Shown one piece after another: positions 34,540-42,604 of a stretch of 64,000 nt of DNA. The notes under the pieces were generated by a model. That model ran no database searches and was not told where the DNA came from. It saw nothing but the letters and a program-made list of their open reading frames with translations. The stretch comes from Bdellovibrio bacteriovorus str. Tiberius (lineage in GTDB: Bacteria; Bdellovibrionota; Bdellovibrionia; Bdellovibrionales; Bdellovibrionaceae). Numbering within the stretch: position 1 is the stretch's first letter; the number at the start of each line of letters is the position of its first letter. The stretch lies in the NCBI RefSeq assembly GCF_000317895.1, contig NC_019567.1, forward strand, positions 3,782,001 through 3,846,000, read 5' to 3'. Made by a program: the position numbers and the translations under genes.

Positions 34540-35759
34540 TTTACACCTCCAGAAAATTGATCGCGGGTGATGCAGGATGTCCCCTTATCGCCCATAGTAA
34601 GACAGAATTCACCCAAGGTACCCACACTTCCTTGTTGACCTTTAGAGCCGACGGCTCCGTTCGCACCATCTGCACCAGCCTTCGCTTTTCTGCAAAGAGG
34701 CGCAGAGGCTCCTGCCTGACCACCCAAACCTCCCGGCTGGCCTTTGCCGCCCTCACCACCCTCGCCTCCTTCACCAGGAACAAAGACGACTTCGTAGTCA
34801 AAGAACCTTGCTGATTGCAGCGTCAGATAAAGTGAACCGGAAGATCCCCCTTGGAAGCCATTGAAGCCGTCGGCACCGGCAACACCGTTTGTGCCGCGCT
34901 GACCGTCGGTGGGATGTTTGCTGCAACTTGGGCGTTCGCCGTCATAATCAGGTCCACGGGGAAAACCCGCGAAATATTCGCCCGCCGTGCCAGCGGCAGC
35001 TTGTGCCGGGCGCTCTTGAGTCGCATCAACACCTTTTTCACCACGAGAGCCACGATGCCCGCGCATTTGAATTTTTACGACGCCCGTGGCGTATTTCAGA
35101 TTCAGGATCAAACGACCACCGCCCTGACCTGGAACTTTAACTGTATTGGACAGTTCCAAATCCTTGTCACTGAATGTCTGGATGTGCGCGATGGATCCAC
35201 TGCGAAGTTCGGCGGCATCAATCTGCAGATCTCGGCCTTCAGTGATAAGCACAGCCCCTTCTTTAAGGACCAGAAAGCGAACTTCGATACGATTTGATTC
35301 GATTTTGAAATCAGAGATGCGAGCTGTCTCAGCAAGAACCCAGTCTTTTAAGACACGGACCTCTTTAACCAGTTGGCCGCGGTTAGTTTGAATGATGTAC
35401 TTATAGTGCCAAGGGCGCAGGTCGCTGCGAGGACTGTTCACGTGGTCCACGACATCGACACCGCTGACGGGAACATTCACAGAATAGCCGGTGATCACAT
35501 CCAGTCTTTCAACAGACTCGATACCGAAAGAGCTGTTGTCTTTGGTAATGCGAACGGTAATTGCAGATGGCTCTGAGTCGCGGTCCACAGACACGGTCAC
35601 TGAAGCCTCGGAAGAAGCCTTGGGACCCGAGACCTGATCATCAATGGGGTTTTCGTTTGGGACAACCTGCTTGGGGGCCGCTTGTTTGTCAGAGTCAGAA
35701 CCGGGCTGACAAGCGGCCAATGTGAGGACCAAGGGAAGGACGATAAAAAGTGTTTTCAT
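34536..35759 (-). CDS. Lipoprotein with collagen-like Gly-x-y repeats (407 aa)
   Basis: A 407-residue lipoprotein: lipobox LAAC with C17. Residues 45-230 look like beta-sandwich strands. From about 235 onward there are Gly-x-y tracts (GHRGSRGEKG, GQRGTNGVAGADGFNGFQG, GEGGEGGEGGKGQPGG, GADGANGAVGSKGQQG) interrupted by strand segments and paired cysteines. This is collagen-like sequence, usually a rod in surface proteins. It is the first gene of the pair with the 906-residue protein. Starts behind AGGAGAT at ATG 35759. Confidence 0.8.
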   Translation of the reverse strand: MKTLFIVLPLVLTLAACQPGSDSDKQAAPKQVVPNENPIDDQVSGPKASSEASVTVSVDRDSEPSAITVRITKDNSSFGIESVERLDVITGYSVNVPVSGVDVVDHVNSPRSDLRPWHYKYIIQTNRGQLVKEVRVLKDWVLAETARISDFKIESNRIEVRFLVLKEGAVLITEGRDLQIDAAELRSGSIAHIQTFSDKDLELSNTVKVPGQGGGRLILNLKYATGVVKIQMRGHRGSRGEKGVDATQERPAQAAAGTAGEYFAGFPRGPDYDGERPSCSKHPTDGQRGTNGVAGADGFNGFQGGSSGSLYLTLQSARFFDYEVVFVPGEGGEGGEGGKGQPGGLGGQAGASAPLCRKAKAGADGANGAVGSKGQQGSVGTLGEFCLTMGDKGTSCITRDQFSGGVK

Positions 35760-35905
35760 GGTATCTCCTATTTTCGGAAGAAGGAGATATCAAGAGCCGC
35801 GCCAAGCGCAGAAACCCGTCAGATCAAATAAACACGCCGAAGACAGGCCCCGGCGTCCGGTCCGTCCCTGAATCTGGACGGACAATCTTGGATATTAGAT
35901 TAAAA

Positions 35906-36661
35906 TCAGTTGCAGCTTTTACCCCAAGTGTTGGCGGTTTTATCACCCACACCGATATGCAAAGAGGCGCTGCCATAGTGACCAATCGCACGCAGGCGTT
36001 TGGCTTTGCGCATTTTGCAAAGCTCACGGAAAGCGCGGTCCGCTTCGCTGTTGCTGGCAAAACGAACGTCGATGGAAGTTCCATACGGGTGACGACCGGC
36101 GGCTCCGCCCACGTTTTTGTTGTAGGGCTGAGGTCTCCACCAGTTGTAGATCTGACTGATTTTAAGGCCTTTGGCGGAAAGATCCTGAAGGATACGAACG
36201 CCTTCGATAGGGTACTTCCACGTGCCTTCATCCGGGTGAATCAGATTGTGCGCTTGAGACGAACCGTAGGTGCAACGGAATGTGTTCACACTGCGCGGGT
36301 TCGGACGAACCAGCTCATCACACCAGGAAGATCCATTGGTTTCCTTCGAGCATTTCGCCAGGAACTCTTCTTTTTTAGAAAGACCCAGGTTCACTTGTTT
36401 CTTCTGTGAAGTGGAGGCTTTCACACACCCCAAAGCCTGAATGTCTTCACTGATGGCTTCGCTAATATCATTGTGAATGTGGTCGGCGATATCGTGACTG
36501 TCTTCGGCCGTAGTGTCGGCAGTGTCCGTGATGTTCTGGGAATCGTTTTGTTCTGAAGAAGTGCTGGAGTAGTTTTGGAAGTCGTCCGATCCACCCTGGC
36601 ATCCGATAAGAGGCAGGCCCAGAGCGACGATCATCGTGATAGCGTGGTTTTTCAATTTCAT
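35906..36661 (-). CDS. M15-like peptidase lipoprotein
   Basis: A 251-residue lipoprotein with lipobox LIGC (C21), an acidic Ser/Asp-rich spacer (30-75), then a C-terminal domain with M15 peptidase features. H191 and D198 in GRHPYGTSIDV and H235 in SLHIGVGD match the zinc ligands of D-Ala-D-Ala carboxypeptidases and VanY-type enzymes. A cysteine-rich middle part (CSKET, WCDEL, FRCTYG) suggests disulphides. A role in trimming own or prey peptidoglycan fits. Start at ATG 36661 is set by AAGGAGATC; earlier codons are not signal-like. Confidence 0.75.
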   Translation of the reverse strand: MKLKNHAITMIVALGLPLIGCQGGSDDFQNYSSTSSEQNDSQNITDTADTTAEDSHDIADHIHNDISEAISEDIQALGCVKASTSQKKQVNLGLSKKEEFLAKCSKETNGSSWCDELVRPNPRSVNTFRCTYGSSQAHNLIHPDEGTWKYPIEGVRILQDLSAKGLKISQIYNWWRPQPYNKNVGGAAGRHPYGTSIDVRFASNSEADRAFRELCKMRKAKRLRAIGHYGSASLHIGVGDKTANTWGKSCN

Positions 36662-36821
36662 CTGATCTCCTTCATTGCGTTTTCGCAAGGAAGTGTCAGC
36701 CTACAATGCTTACATTTTTTTCATCTACACGACCGGGCGAGATCCAGAACAAAGGACAGGACAACACGAGGGATCTTTTATTAAAGACAGGACTAAAGGC
36801 AAACATTTGCGGAAAAACTGT

Positions 36822-39800
36822 TTATGGAGTGGAGGCATCCAGCGGGCCTGAAGCCCCGATGATGTAGAATTTCACCTGCTGGTTGTCGTCAAATACTTTC
36901 AATAACAAAGAATTTGTTCGAGGGATATGAGCATTGCCAAAGGGATGCATGGACTCCTTATCCCATAGAGGCGCCTGCAACATGCCATCAAGACTTGGCT
37001 GCTGTTCAGCCTGTGTCGGAAGCATCACTTCTGTGAAGTGCCCGCCGTCCAGATCTCGATACAAAATTCCAGCCAGCAGATTAGTGGCATCAACGAATCC
37101 GGCATTGATGACTTTCGTCCCCGCACAAAGATAGCCGTACACAAAATTTAAAGTATAAGGAGGGTAGATTTGCAGAATATTATTTTGAATATCAGAAAAA
37201 TTCACCGGACTGACTGCAGAGCCGTAAACGGCTGAGAAGTCCACAAAGCTCAGATCTTTTTTAACCTCTGAGAGCTGTCCCCCACGAATAACCAGCAGGC
37301 CACGGGAAGAAGCCTTAAGATTTATCAAATAGTCCTGATATTCGGAATAAGTGATGCCATCGGACTGAATGGCCCCGATTCGGAATCGTCCCTGATCGGG
37401 ACCACTGGTTGCCTGGGAAATAAAATAGATCCCGGAAGCTCCCTGAAGAACTTCGTGAATCTTTTCGTCTGAAATCTTGCTCATCGGGCCTTCCAGCTTC
37501 CAAAGATTCCACGACCAAGTCATATAATCCCAAGTCGTAGAGGTGGATATCGGGAACAACATGTATTTGTCACCATTCAGGCTATAAACGCGGGTGACAA
37601 ACGGAGAATCACGTTGCTCACCCACCTGCACTTCTGCAGAGACTTTCTCAAGTGTCGGCACAATAGCGGTTGTATCTACCTTCCAAAGATACACTTTCAT
37701 ATCAACATCCAAACCGCGGAAGTAAACCGTGTTCCCGACCCAACGGAAGCTGCCGGCGTTCTGTAAGTTCGATGCCACAAGCGTGGTTGTCCCAGCTCGG
37801 CGCAGATAAAGGTTTTTCAACGACATTGAACTGATGTGATAAAGAAACTTGTCCTCTCGGACTGTTCCCATCACACCCGAATCCTCGTTATTCAGCACGG
37901 TGGCGGTTCCACCAGAAAGCATAATCGGTCGATCGGTGAACATACCGCCAAGTCTTGAGGGTGAACGCCCGGTGAAAATAAAATCCTGAGTTCCAGTCAG
38001 TGCCGCGCCAATACCGCTGAACATATAACCCCGAACACTGTCTCCGACCAAGCCCCATTCACGCTTCAGCAGCGGTTCAAACTGACTGCCATTATAGGAT
38101 ATCAACTGCACGGCAAATGAAGAGGTGCCTGGATGTTCCCACAGCCCCCCGGCGATTCTGACATGAAGATGGGCCGATGTCGCAATAAGGATTCGAGAAT
38201 TACGAACCTCGATAATACGTGTGGAGCTTTCATTAAAGAATGCTCCGGGAATCTGGATGTATTTCAAGTTTCCGTTGTTATATTCAACCAAGTAAGGCTT
38301 TGCGAGGCTGGCCGTATGAATGTAGATGTCTGAGCCCTCTTTGTTCACATCCAAAGTGCGACGTACCGTGCGCGAAGGCATATTATAGTCGCCTTCAAAG
38401 ATATAATCATCGGATGAGACACCACTGATAGCAGAGGTTCCACCGTCTGTACCGTCACTTCGATACAATTGAACTTTGCCGTCAGTACCCACACCAAGGA
38501 AGAACATTTCTCCTCCGCTTTCACGGATCGAGTGCGGCTGAAAGACATTGATTCCAGGATCATCGACAGCCAATGTGCTGGCGTTGATTCTTTTCAGAGA
38601 GGTCAGGCCTGTCACCTGATCAAACACCGGCAGGAAATAGTTATTGTTCACATAAGCATGCTGAACCCAGTCCAGACGCTGAATTTTGCCGGCAATATTA
38701 CCACCGTACTCACGATCAATGAACGTGTCCACCAAAGTGCCCTTGGTAGTGGGTCCCGTAATGTTATAAAGATAGCGACCGCCATCAGTGCTTGAGATCA
38801 GCGCGGCATTCTGACCGGCAAGCACACTGGCATTTCCAATACTGGAAAGATTCGCCTCAAGTGTCGCAGTCTGAGTGGCCATGTTCACTTTCACGATACG
38901 TCCGTCCGTGAAACATGTGGTGGGTGGGCAATAAAAGAAGGTGCTGCCATTGATGCTCTGCACGTCGGCACCAAACTCAGGCCAGGGATCAAAATCGAAA
39001 CCCAGACTTGTCACCGCATTATTAGTGGATGTTGCCACTTTGACGATTTGATGAGTTGCAATCCCACTCGGGTTCACATTGGCACGGAAGTAAAGGTCCC
39101 CATTGTAACTGATCGCCCCTGATAAAAGACGGGTCACGGACCCATCCACCGTCGGCGCCTGAACAACACCGGCAATGACCTGACGAAGAGATCCTGAACT
39201 GTCGACGATATAGGATTTTCCCGAAGCGTTGTATATTCTAAGAGCCGTCTGCCCCGTGTCCACGCAGTTTGCACCGTCCACATAGTAGAGTCGGCCATTC
39301 TGGGCATTCAGCGGCGCCACGCCGGAGTTCATAACAAAGTAGGCCCCTTGATTGCCATCCGGATAAATGCGGAATTCAAGTTTGTTTTGCACGTCGATAT
39401 TCATTCCAGCACATTGCAAAGTATCCAGACTGAACGTGCTTTTATTAATCGAACGGATATAAGAACGCACTGTGCCCGCCGAAATCTCTTCGTCGGTCAT
39501 AATCAGAACGTGAGTGGGAGTGGAGGCCAGATGATAGTGACTGATAACATTCAACCCCAAAGCCAGCTCACTTTTCATTGCACCAGAAATCTTCACAACT
39601 TTACGTCGCATATTATCTGTGCTTGACGGCTGAATGAAATAATAGCGTTCAGGAGAAATGCTGCCAAAGTGGCCAGTGATTTTACTTAAACTGGAAGGAA
39701 GATTTTGCTGAATGAATCCCGCATCGATAGATCCAAGTGGTACCGGCGTTGTGGGAATAGAAGTCCCCGGAGCTGGCTCCGTCACTGAGAATGGCATTTC

Positions 39801-39872
39801 GGTAAGGGTCGCATCCAACGAGCACCCCGCCAAAATCCAGGCAGTAAGAACTATCAAGACATTCAAAAACAT
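36822..39872 (-). CDS. Very large lipoprotein, probable beta-propeller (1016 aa)
   Basis: A 1016-residue lipoprotein: signal peptide ending LAGC with C17. The rest is beta-rich with many repeats of the type Y-x-V-D/N-G and short loops, including FRxVGNTVYFRG-type and NGDKY-type strands, typical of proteins displaying WD/kelch-like propellers. No catalytic motif stands out. It is monocistronic. It may be a surface binding protein; that is inferred from architecture only. Starts behind AAGGTG at ATG 39872. Confidence 0.75.
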   Translation of the reverse strand: MFLNVLIVLTAWILAGCSLDATLTEMPFSVTEPAPGTSIPTTPVPLGSIDAGFIQQNLPSSLSKITGHFGSISPERYYFIQPSSTDNMRRKVVKISGAMKSELALGLNVISHYHLASTPTHVLIMTDEEISAGTVRSYIRSINKSTFSLDTLQCAGMNIDVQNKLEFRIYPDGNQGAYFVMNSGVAPLNAQNGRLYYVDGANCVDTGQTALRIYNASGKSYIVDSSGSLRQVIAGVVQAPTVDGSVTRLLSGAISYNGDLYFRANVNPSGIATHQIVKVATSTNNAVTSLGFDFDPWPEFGADVQSINGSTFFYCPPTTCFTDGRIVKVNMATQTATLEANLSSIGNASVLAGQNAALISSTDGGRYLYNITGPTTKGTLVDTFIDREYGGNIAGKIQRLDWVQHAYVNNNYFLPVFDQVTGLTSLKRINASTLAVDDPGINVFQPHSIRESGGEMFFLGVGTDGKVQLYRSDGTDGGTSAISGVSSDDYIFEGDYNMPSRTVRRTLDVNKEGSDIYIHTASLAKPYLVEYNNGNLKYIQIPGAFFNESSTRIIEVRNSRILIATSAHLHVRIAGGLWEHPGTSSFAVQLISYNGSQFEPLLKREWGLVGDSVRGYMFSGIGAALTGTQDFIFTGRSPSRLGGMFTDRPIMLSGGTATVLNNEDSGVMGTVREDKFLYHISSMSLKNLYLRRAGTTTLVASNLQNAGSFRWVGNTVYFRGLDVDMKVYLWKVDTTAIVPTLEKVSAEVQVGEQRDSPFVTRVYSLNGDKYMLFPISTSTTWDYMTWSWNLWKLEGPMSKISDEKIHEVLQGASGIYFISQATSGPDQGRFRIGAIQSDGITYSEYQDYLINLKASSRGLLVIRGGQLSEVKKDLSFVDFSAVYGSAVSPVNFSDIQNNILQIYPPYTLNFVYGYLCAGTKVINAGFVDATNLLAGILYRDLDGGHFTEVMLPTQAEQQPSLDGMLQAPLWDKESMHPFGNAHIPRTNSLLLKVFDDNQQVKFYIIGASGPLDASTP

Positions 39873-40099
39873 TCCAGCACCTTGAAATAGTGTTCTAAAT
39901 ACCTATCGGCTGGCCCGAACGATCAACGAAGTCAAAACCAGAGGATTTCTTTAAGAAAATGTTCATTACCTCGTTTATGCGGAAAACAGGCTTCTTTTGG
40001 GGGTTCCTCTCAATTTGATACACATGTCTTTTAACACCGGATCAGGTCATCGCCCGACGAATAAAGTATAAAAGAAGATTCAAACACCAAGGAGTTTTC

Positions 40100-40669
40100 A
40101 TGAAGCCACTGCTGTTGTGCTTGCTGTTGTTTTCTTCCACGAGTTTTGCCTTCGCCGAGGATCTGCCGGTGGTGGAGCAAGTGGACATCCCCCGCTATAT
40201 GGGAAAGTGGCACGAGATCGCCTCGATCCCTCAATCTTTTCAAAAACAATGTGTCAGCAACACCACCGCCGAATATGAATTGCTGACCGACACCAACGAA
40301 GTAAAAGTTCTGAATTCATGTCAGACCATTAATGGCGATCGCAGCCAATCCGAAGGCCGTGGCAAAGTTGTGGATCCCACGACGAACGCCAAACTGAAGG
40401 TGACGTTCGTAAAAATTGGCGACCGCTGGATTTATATTTTCGGAGGCAAATATTGGATCATCCGTCTGGATGAAAATTATCAATTCGCCATCGTGGGACA
40501 CCCCAGTCGCGATTACGGCTGGATTCTGTCACGCACTCCGGATCTGCCGGCAGCGACACTGAAGGATCTGACGATATTTCTGCAGGACAAGGGTTATGAT
40601 CCGTGCAAGTTCCTGACAACACCTCAAGACGGAGGCCTTACCGAACAAAAGTCCCTTTGCCAGTTGTAG
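40100..40669 (+). CDS. Lipocalin (Blc-like) exported protein
   Basis: A 189-residue bacterial lipocalin. The signal peptide is cleaved near AFAED. The G-x-W motif is MGKWHEIASIP and the second conserved stretch is GKYWIIRLDENYQFAIVGHP. E. coli Blc is an outer-membrane lipoprotein, but here there is no lipobox cysteine, so this one is probably soluble in the periplasm. Lipocalins carry lysolipids or fatty acids. Two late cysteines (C176 or so, and near the C-terminus) may pair. Its last 32 bases overlap the end of the convergent protease gene. Confidence 0.92.
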   Translation: MKPLLLCLLLFSSTSFAFAEDLPVVEQVDIPRYMGKWHEIASIPQSFQKQCVSNTTAEYELLTDTNEVKVLNSCQTINGDRSQSEGRGKVVDPTTNAKLKVTFVKIGDRWIYIFGGKYWIIRLDENYQFAIVGHPSRDYGWILSRTPDLPAATLKDLTIFLQDKGYDPCKFLTTPQDGGLTEQKSLCQL

Positions 40670-41576
40670 GCAGCAGGCTTTCAAGCTCGCGAATCAGATT
40701 CTGGTTGGCGAGCTCCCATTCGGGCTCTTCTTCATCCATCAAATCTTCAGCTAGCATGCGAAGCACAGAAAACAAAATCCAATCCGCCATTTCACCGGCC
40801 TGAACCGAAGTTTCCGGCCACAAATGCCGCCCCACGAACGCCCTGGTGGGCGCCAGTTTCGCGTGATCTTCCGTCATCAGATGCTGCCATTTCAAATCAG
40901 GATCGGCAGAAAAGTCGCGCATGCGGATATAGTTGTATTGAAAGTCATCAAGCCCGTCATGATAAAGCGCCTTCACCATCGCCCGACGATCATTGAAGTG
41001 ATACACGGCCAGCACATCAGCGAAGAATTCAGAATAAGCCCCCATACGCGAACTGATATGTGAAAACTCGGGCGAATAGTAAAGCGCCGTGGAATCACCA
41101 ACAAAGTGAACATCTGAAGCCCCCTTCAAGATCGCCAACTTGCGCGCCGAGAGATCATCCAGTTTCGCAAAAAGATTTCTGTATTCATCCCCGGAAGCTT
41201 TACGAAGAGCCTGATGAAAAATCGCATGCCCATATTCATGCGCGGCACTGACGTACAAATTTGAAAGCGGGACTTCATACGTGCGCCCGTACTTGCCATA
41301 GAAGACCATACGATAGGGCACCTGTACGATGAACCCATTGTCGAAACTGGCATTGTCTGAAGGGCCGCCAATCACAATGTTCACAGCAGCGGTGGATTGA
41401 AAGGTCTGCGCCATTTCATTGAAGATGTCCGAAAGATTCGCCGCCAGTTCACAGTCCTGGTGCTCAAGAAAGATCACTTCACGAACAACACCACTGACGC
41501 CTTTGCAGGAACCCACGGTGGCCGCTTGCGCCGGAGTGACAGAAGAAAGAAGAACGGAAACAAAAAAGCTCAACAT
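40638..41576 (-). CDS. Exported HExxH zinc metalloprotease (312 aa)
   Basis: A 312-residue exported protein with signal peptide ending SVTPAQA. AAHEYGHAIFHQ gives an HExxH zinc site near residue 115, and YSEFFADVLAVYHF about 70 residues later supplies the third glutamate with the ExxxD pattern of gluzincins. Two cysteines near the N-terminus (SCKGV, DCEL) could pair. Family otherwise unrecognised. An exported protease fits a predator's hydrolase set. It overlaps the lipocalin gene tail to tail. Confidence 0.8.
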   Translation of the reverse strand: MLSFFVSVLLSSVTPAQAATVGSCKGVSGVVREVIFLEHQDCELAANLSDIFNEMAQTFQSTAAVNIVIGGPSDNASFDNGFIVQVPYRMVFYGKYGRTYEVPLSNLYVSAAHEYGHAIFHQALRKASGDEYRNLFAKLDDLSARKLAILKGASDVHFVGDSTALYYSPEFSHISSRMGAYSEFFADVLAVYHFNDRRAMVKALYHDGLDDFQYNYIRMRDFSADPDLKWQHLMTEDHAKLAPTRAFVGRHLWPETSVQAGEMADWILFSVLRMLAEDLMDEEEPEWELANQNLIRELESLLPTTGKGTFVR

Positions 41577-41633
41577 GCCCCGAGAATATAGACACGTTGA
41601 GCTTGGTTCGAAATAGGTGTGGAAAGAATTACC

Positions 41634-41999
41634 CTATTTTACCTTAACTTTAATCTTGGCGTTGGTTTTGGAACGACAAGTGGACTCCATAGCAACGGTA
41701 GAGCATTCCATTTTTCCGCAGCTCAAGGTAAGGACACGGTTTTCTTTGTTCAGGTCTTTGGTTTCTGCTTTCCAGTCAGCGCAGGCTCTTTTCCAGTTCA
41801 CGCGGGCTTCTTTCAGAAGTGGAGCCGCATCGCCCTCGATTTCGTCTTCGCTTTGGATGACTTCGAATTCGTTTTGGGTTTTAGAGCCTTTTTTGATTTC
41901 AATAGTGGTGTCGCCATCAGCCGGGATGTCTTTCACGCCGACAGATTGAGCAAAAGCAAAGGAGCTGATCAGGGACAGGGAAAGGATCAATTTCATCAT
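41634..41999 (-). CDS. Secreted protein of unknown function (121 aa)
   Basis: A 121-residue exported protein with signal peptide MMKLILSLSLISSFAFAQ. The mature part is acidic at first (DGDTTIEIKKGSK, SEDEIEGDA) and basic at the end (KTNAKIKVKVK), with cysteines at RACADW, LSCGKMEC and STC that may pair. I set the start at ATG 41999 behind GAGGTG; the same frame continues upstream through a GC-rich repeat region but that part is not coding-like. Confidence 0.8.
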   Translation of the reverse strand: MMKLILSLSLISSFAFAQSVGVKDIPADGDTTIEIKKGSKTQNEFEVIQSEDEIEGDAAPLLKEARVNWKRACADWKAETKDLNKENRVLTLSCGKMECSTVAMESTCRSKTNAKIKVKVK

Positions 42000-42273
42000 A
42001 GGATTCACCTCAGGTAAGTTGAATAATCCTCGCGCAAGGAATGAGGAACAGCAAGCAACGACCCACCCCAACAATTCCCAGTTAACCCTCTCCCCCGGTC
42101 CCCATCCCCGGGGGAAAGGGGCAAAAGCCCCAGCCGGGACAAGGGGCAGCCGCCCCAGAAGGCGGCGCCAAAGGCCAGCCAGAAAAACCGCGGCGCCCGC
42201 AGGGCCAGCCAGAAGTCCCCCAAGCACCACCGCCCAGTTATCCCATTCCCCAGTATTTTCGATAGCTTCGGGT
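42000..42273. repeat. GC-rich intergenic region with nested hairpins
   Basis: This stretch is C/G-rich with almost no stop codons in several frames, so long frames here are artefacts of composition. It contains CCCCGGGG-type palindromes, GGGGCAAAAGCCCC hairpins and a 12-base direct repeat, GGCCAGCCAGAA, at 42173-42184 and 42203-42214. It resembles a decayed or composite intergenic repeat. Confidence 0.6.
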
Positions 42274-42418
42274 ATTTCAGTTAGTTTGGGAGGGGAACCC
42301 CCGAAGGAGGGCCTCTGGCGGGGCCACGATGGCCCGAACCGGGGCAAAGCCCCGGCGCCAGCAGAGCCCGGACGGCGTGCCCGACGAAGCGGGGTTCCCC
42401 TCCCAAACTAACTGAAAT
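42274..42418. repeat. 145-bp inverted-repeat element (MITE- or REP-like)
   Basis: A perfect 28-bp inverted repeat (42274-42301 and 42391-42418; the core of the left arm reads ATTTCAGTTAGTTTGGGAGG) bounds an 89-bp, very GC-rich centre with its own hairpins. The arms extend outward imperfectly (TTCGATAGCT against TTCGATAACT). The whole could fold into one long hairpin. No transposase is present. It sits about 50 bp before the SRP RNA gene. Confidence 0.7.
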
Positions 42419-42469
42419 GCGCGGCGAGTTATCGAATGTAATCCCCCCACCAATGGGATACATCCAGCG

Positions 42470-42569
42470 GTGGCCGGGTCCCATACAATAGCTTTCTTGA
42501 CGAATCCCGCTAGGTCCGGAAGGAAGCAACGGCACTCGAGGGACTATGTGATATGGGGTGCTCGGCCAC
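42470..42569 (+). ncRNA. ffs: Signal recognition particle 4.5S RNA
   Basis: The universally conserved SRP loop TCCGGAAGGAAGCAAC lies in the middle, and the outer stem pairs GTGGCCG with CGGCCAC. Inner paired blocks CCCATA and TATGGGG support the rod structure. A seven-T run (42570-42576) follows as the terminator. It is the short 4.5S type, about 100 nt, without an Alu domain. It precedes dnaX, as in other bacteria. Confidence 0.95.
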
Positions 42570-42604
42570 TTTTTTTCCTGTTTCATGATCTTGAGGGGTG
42601 GATT

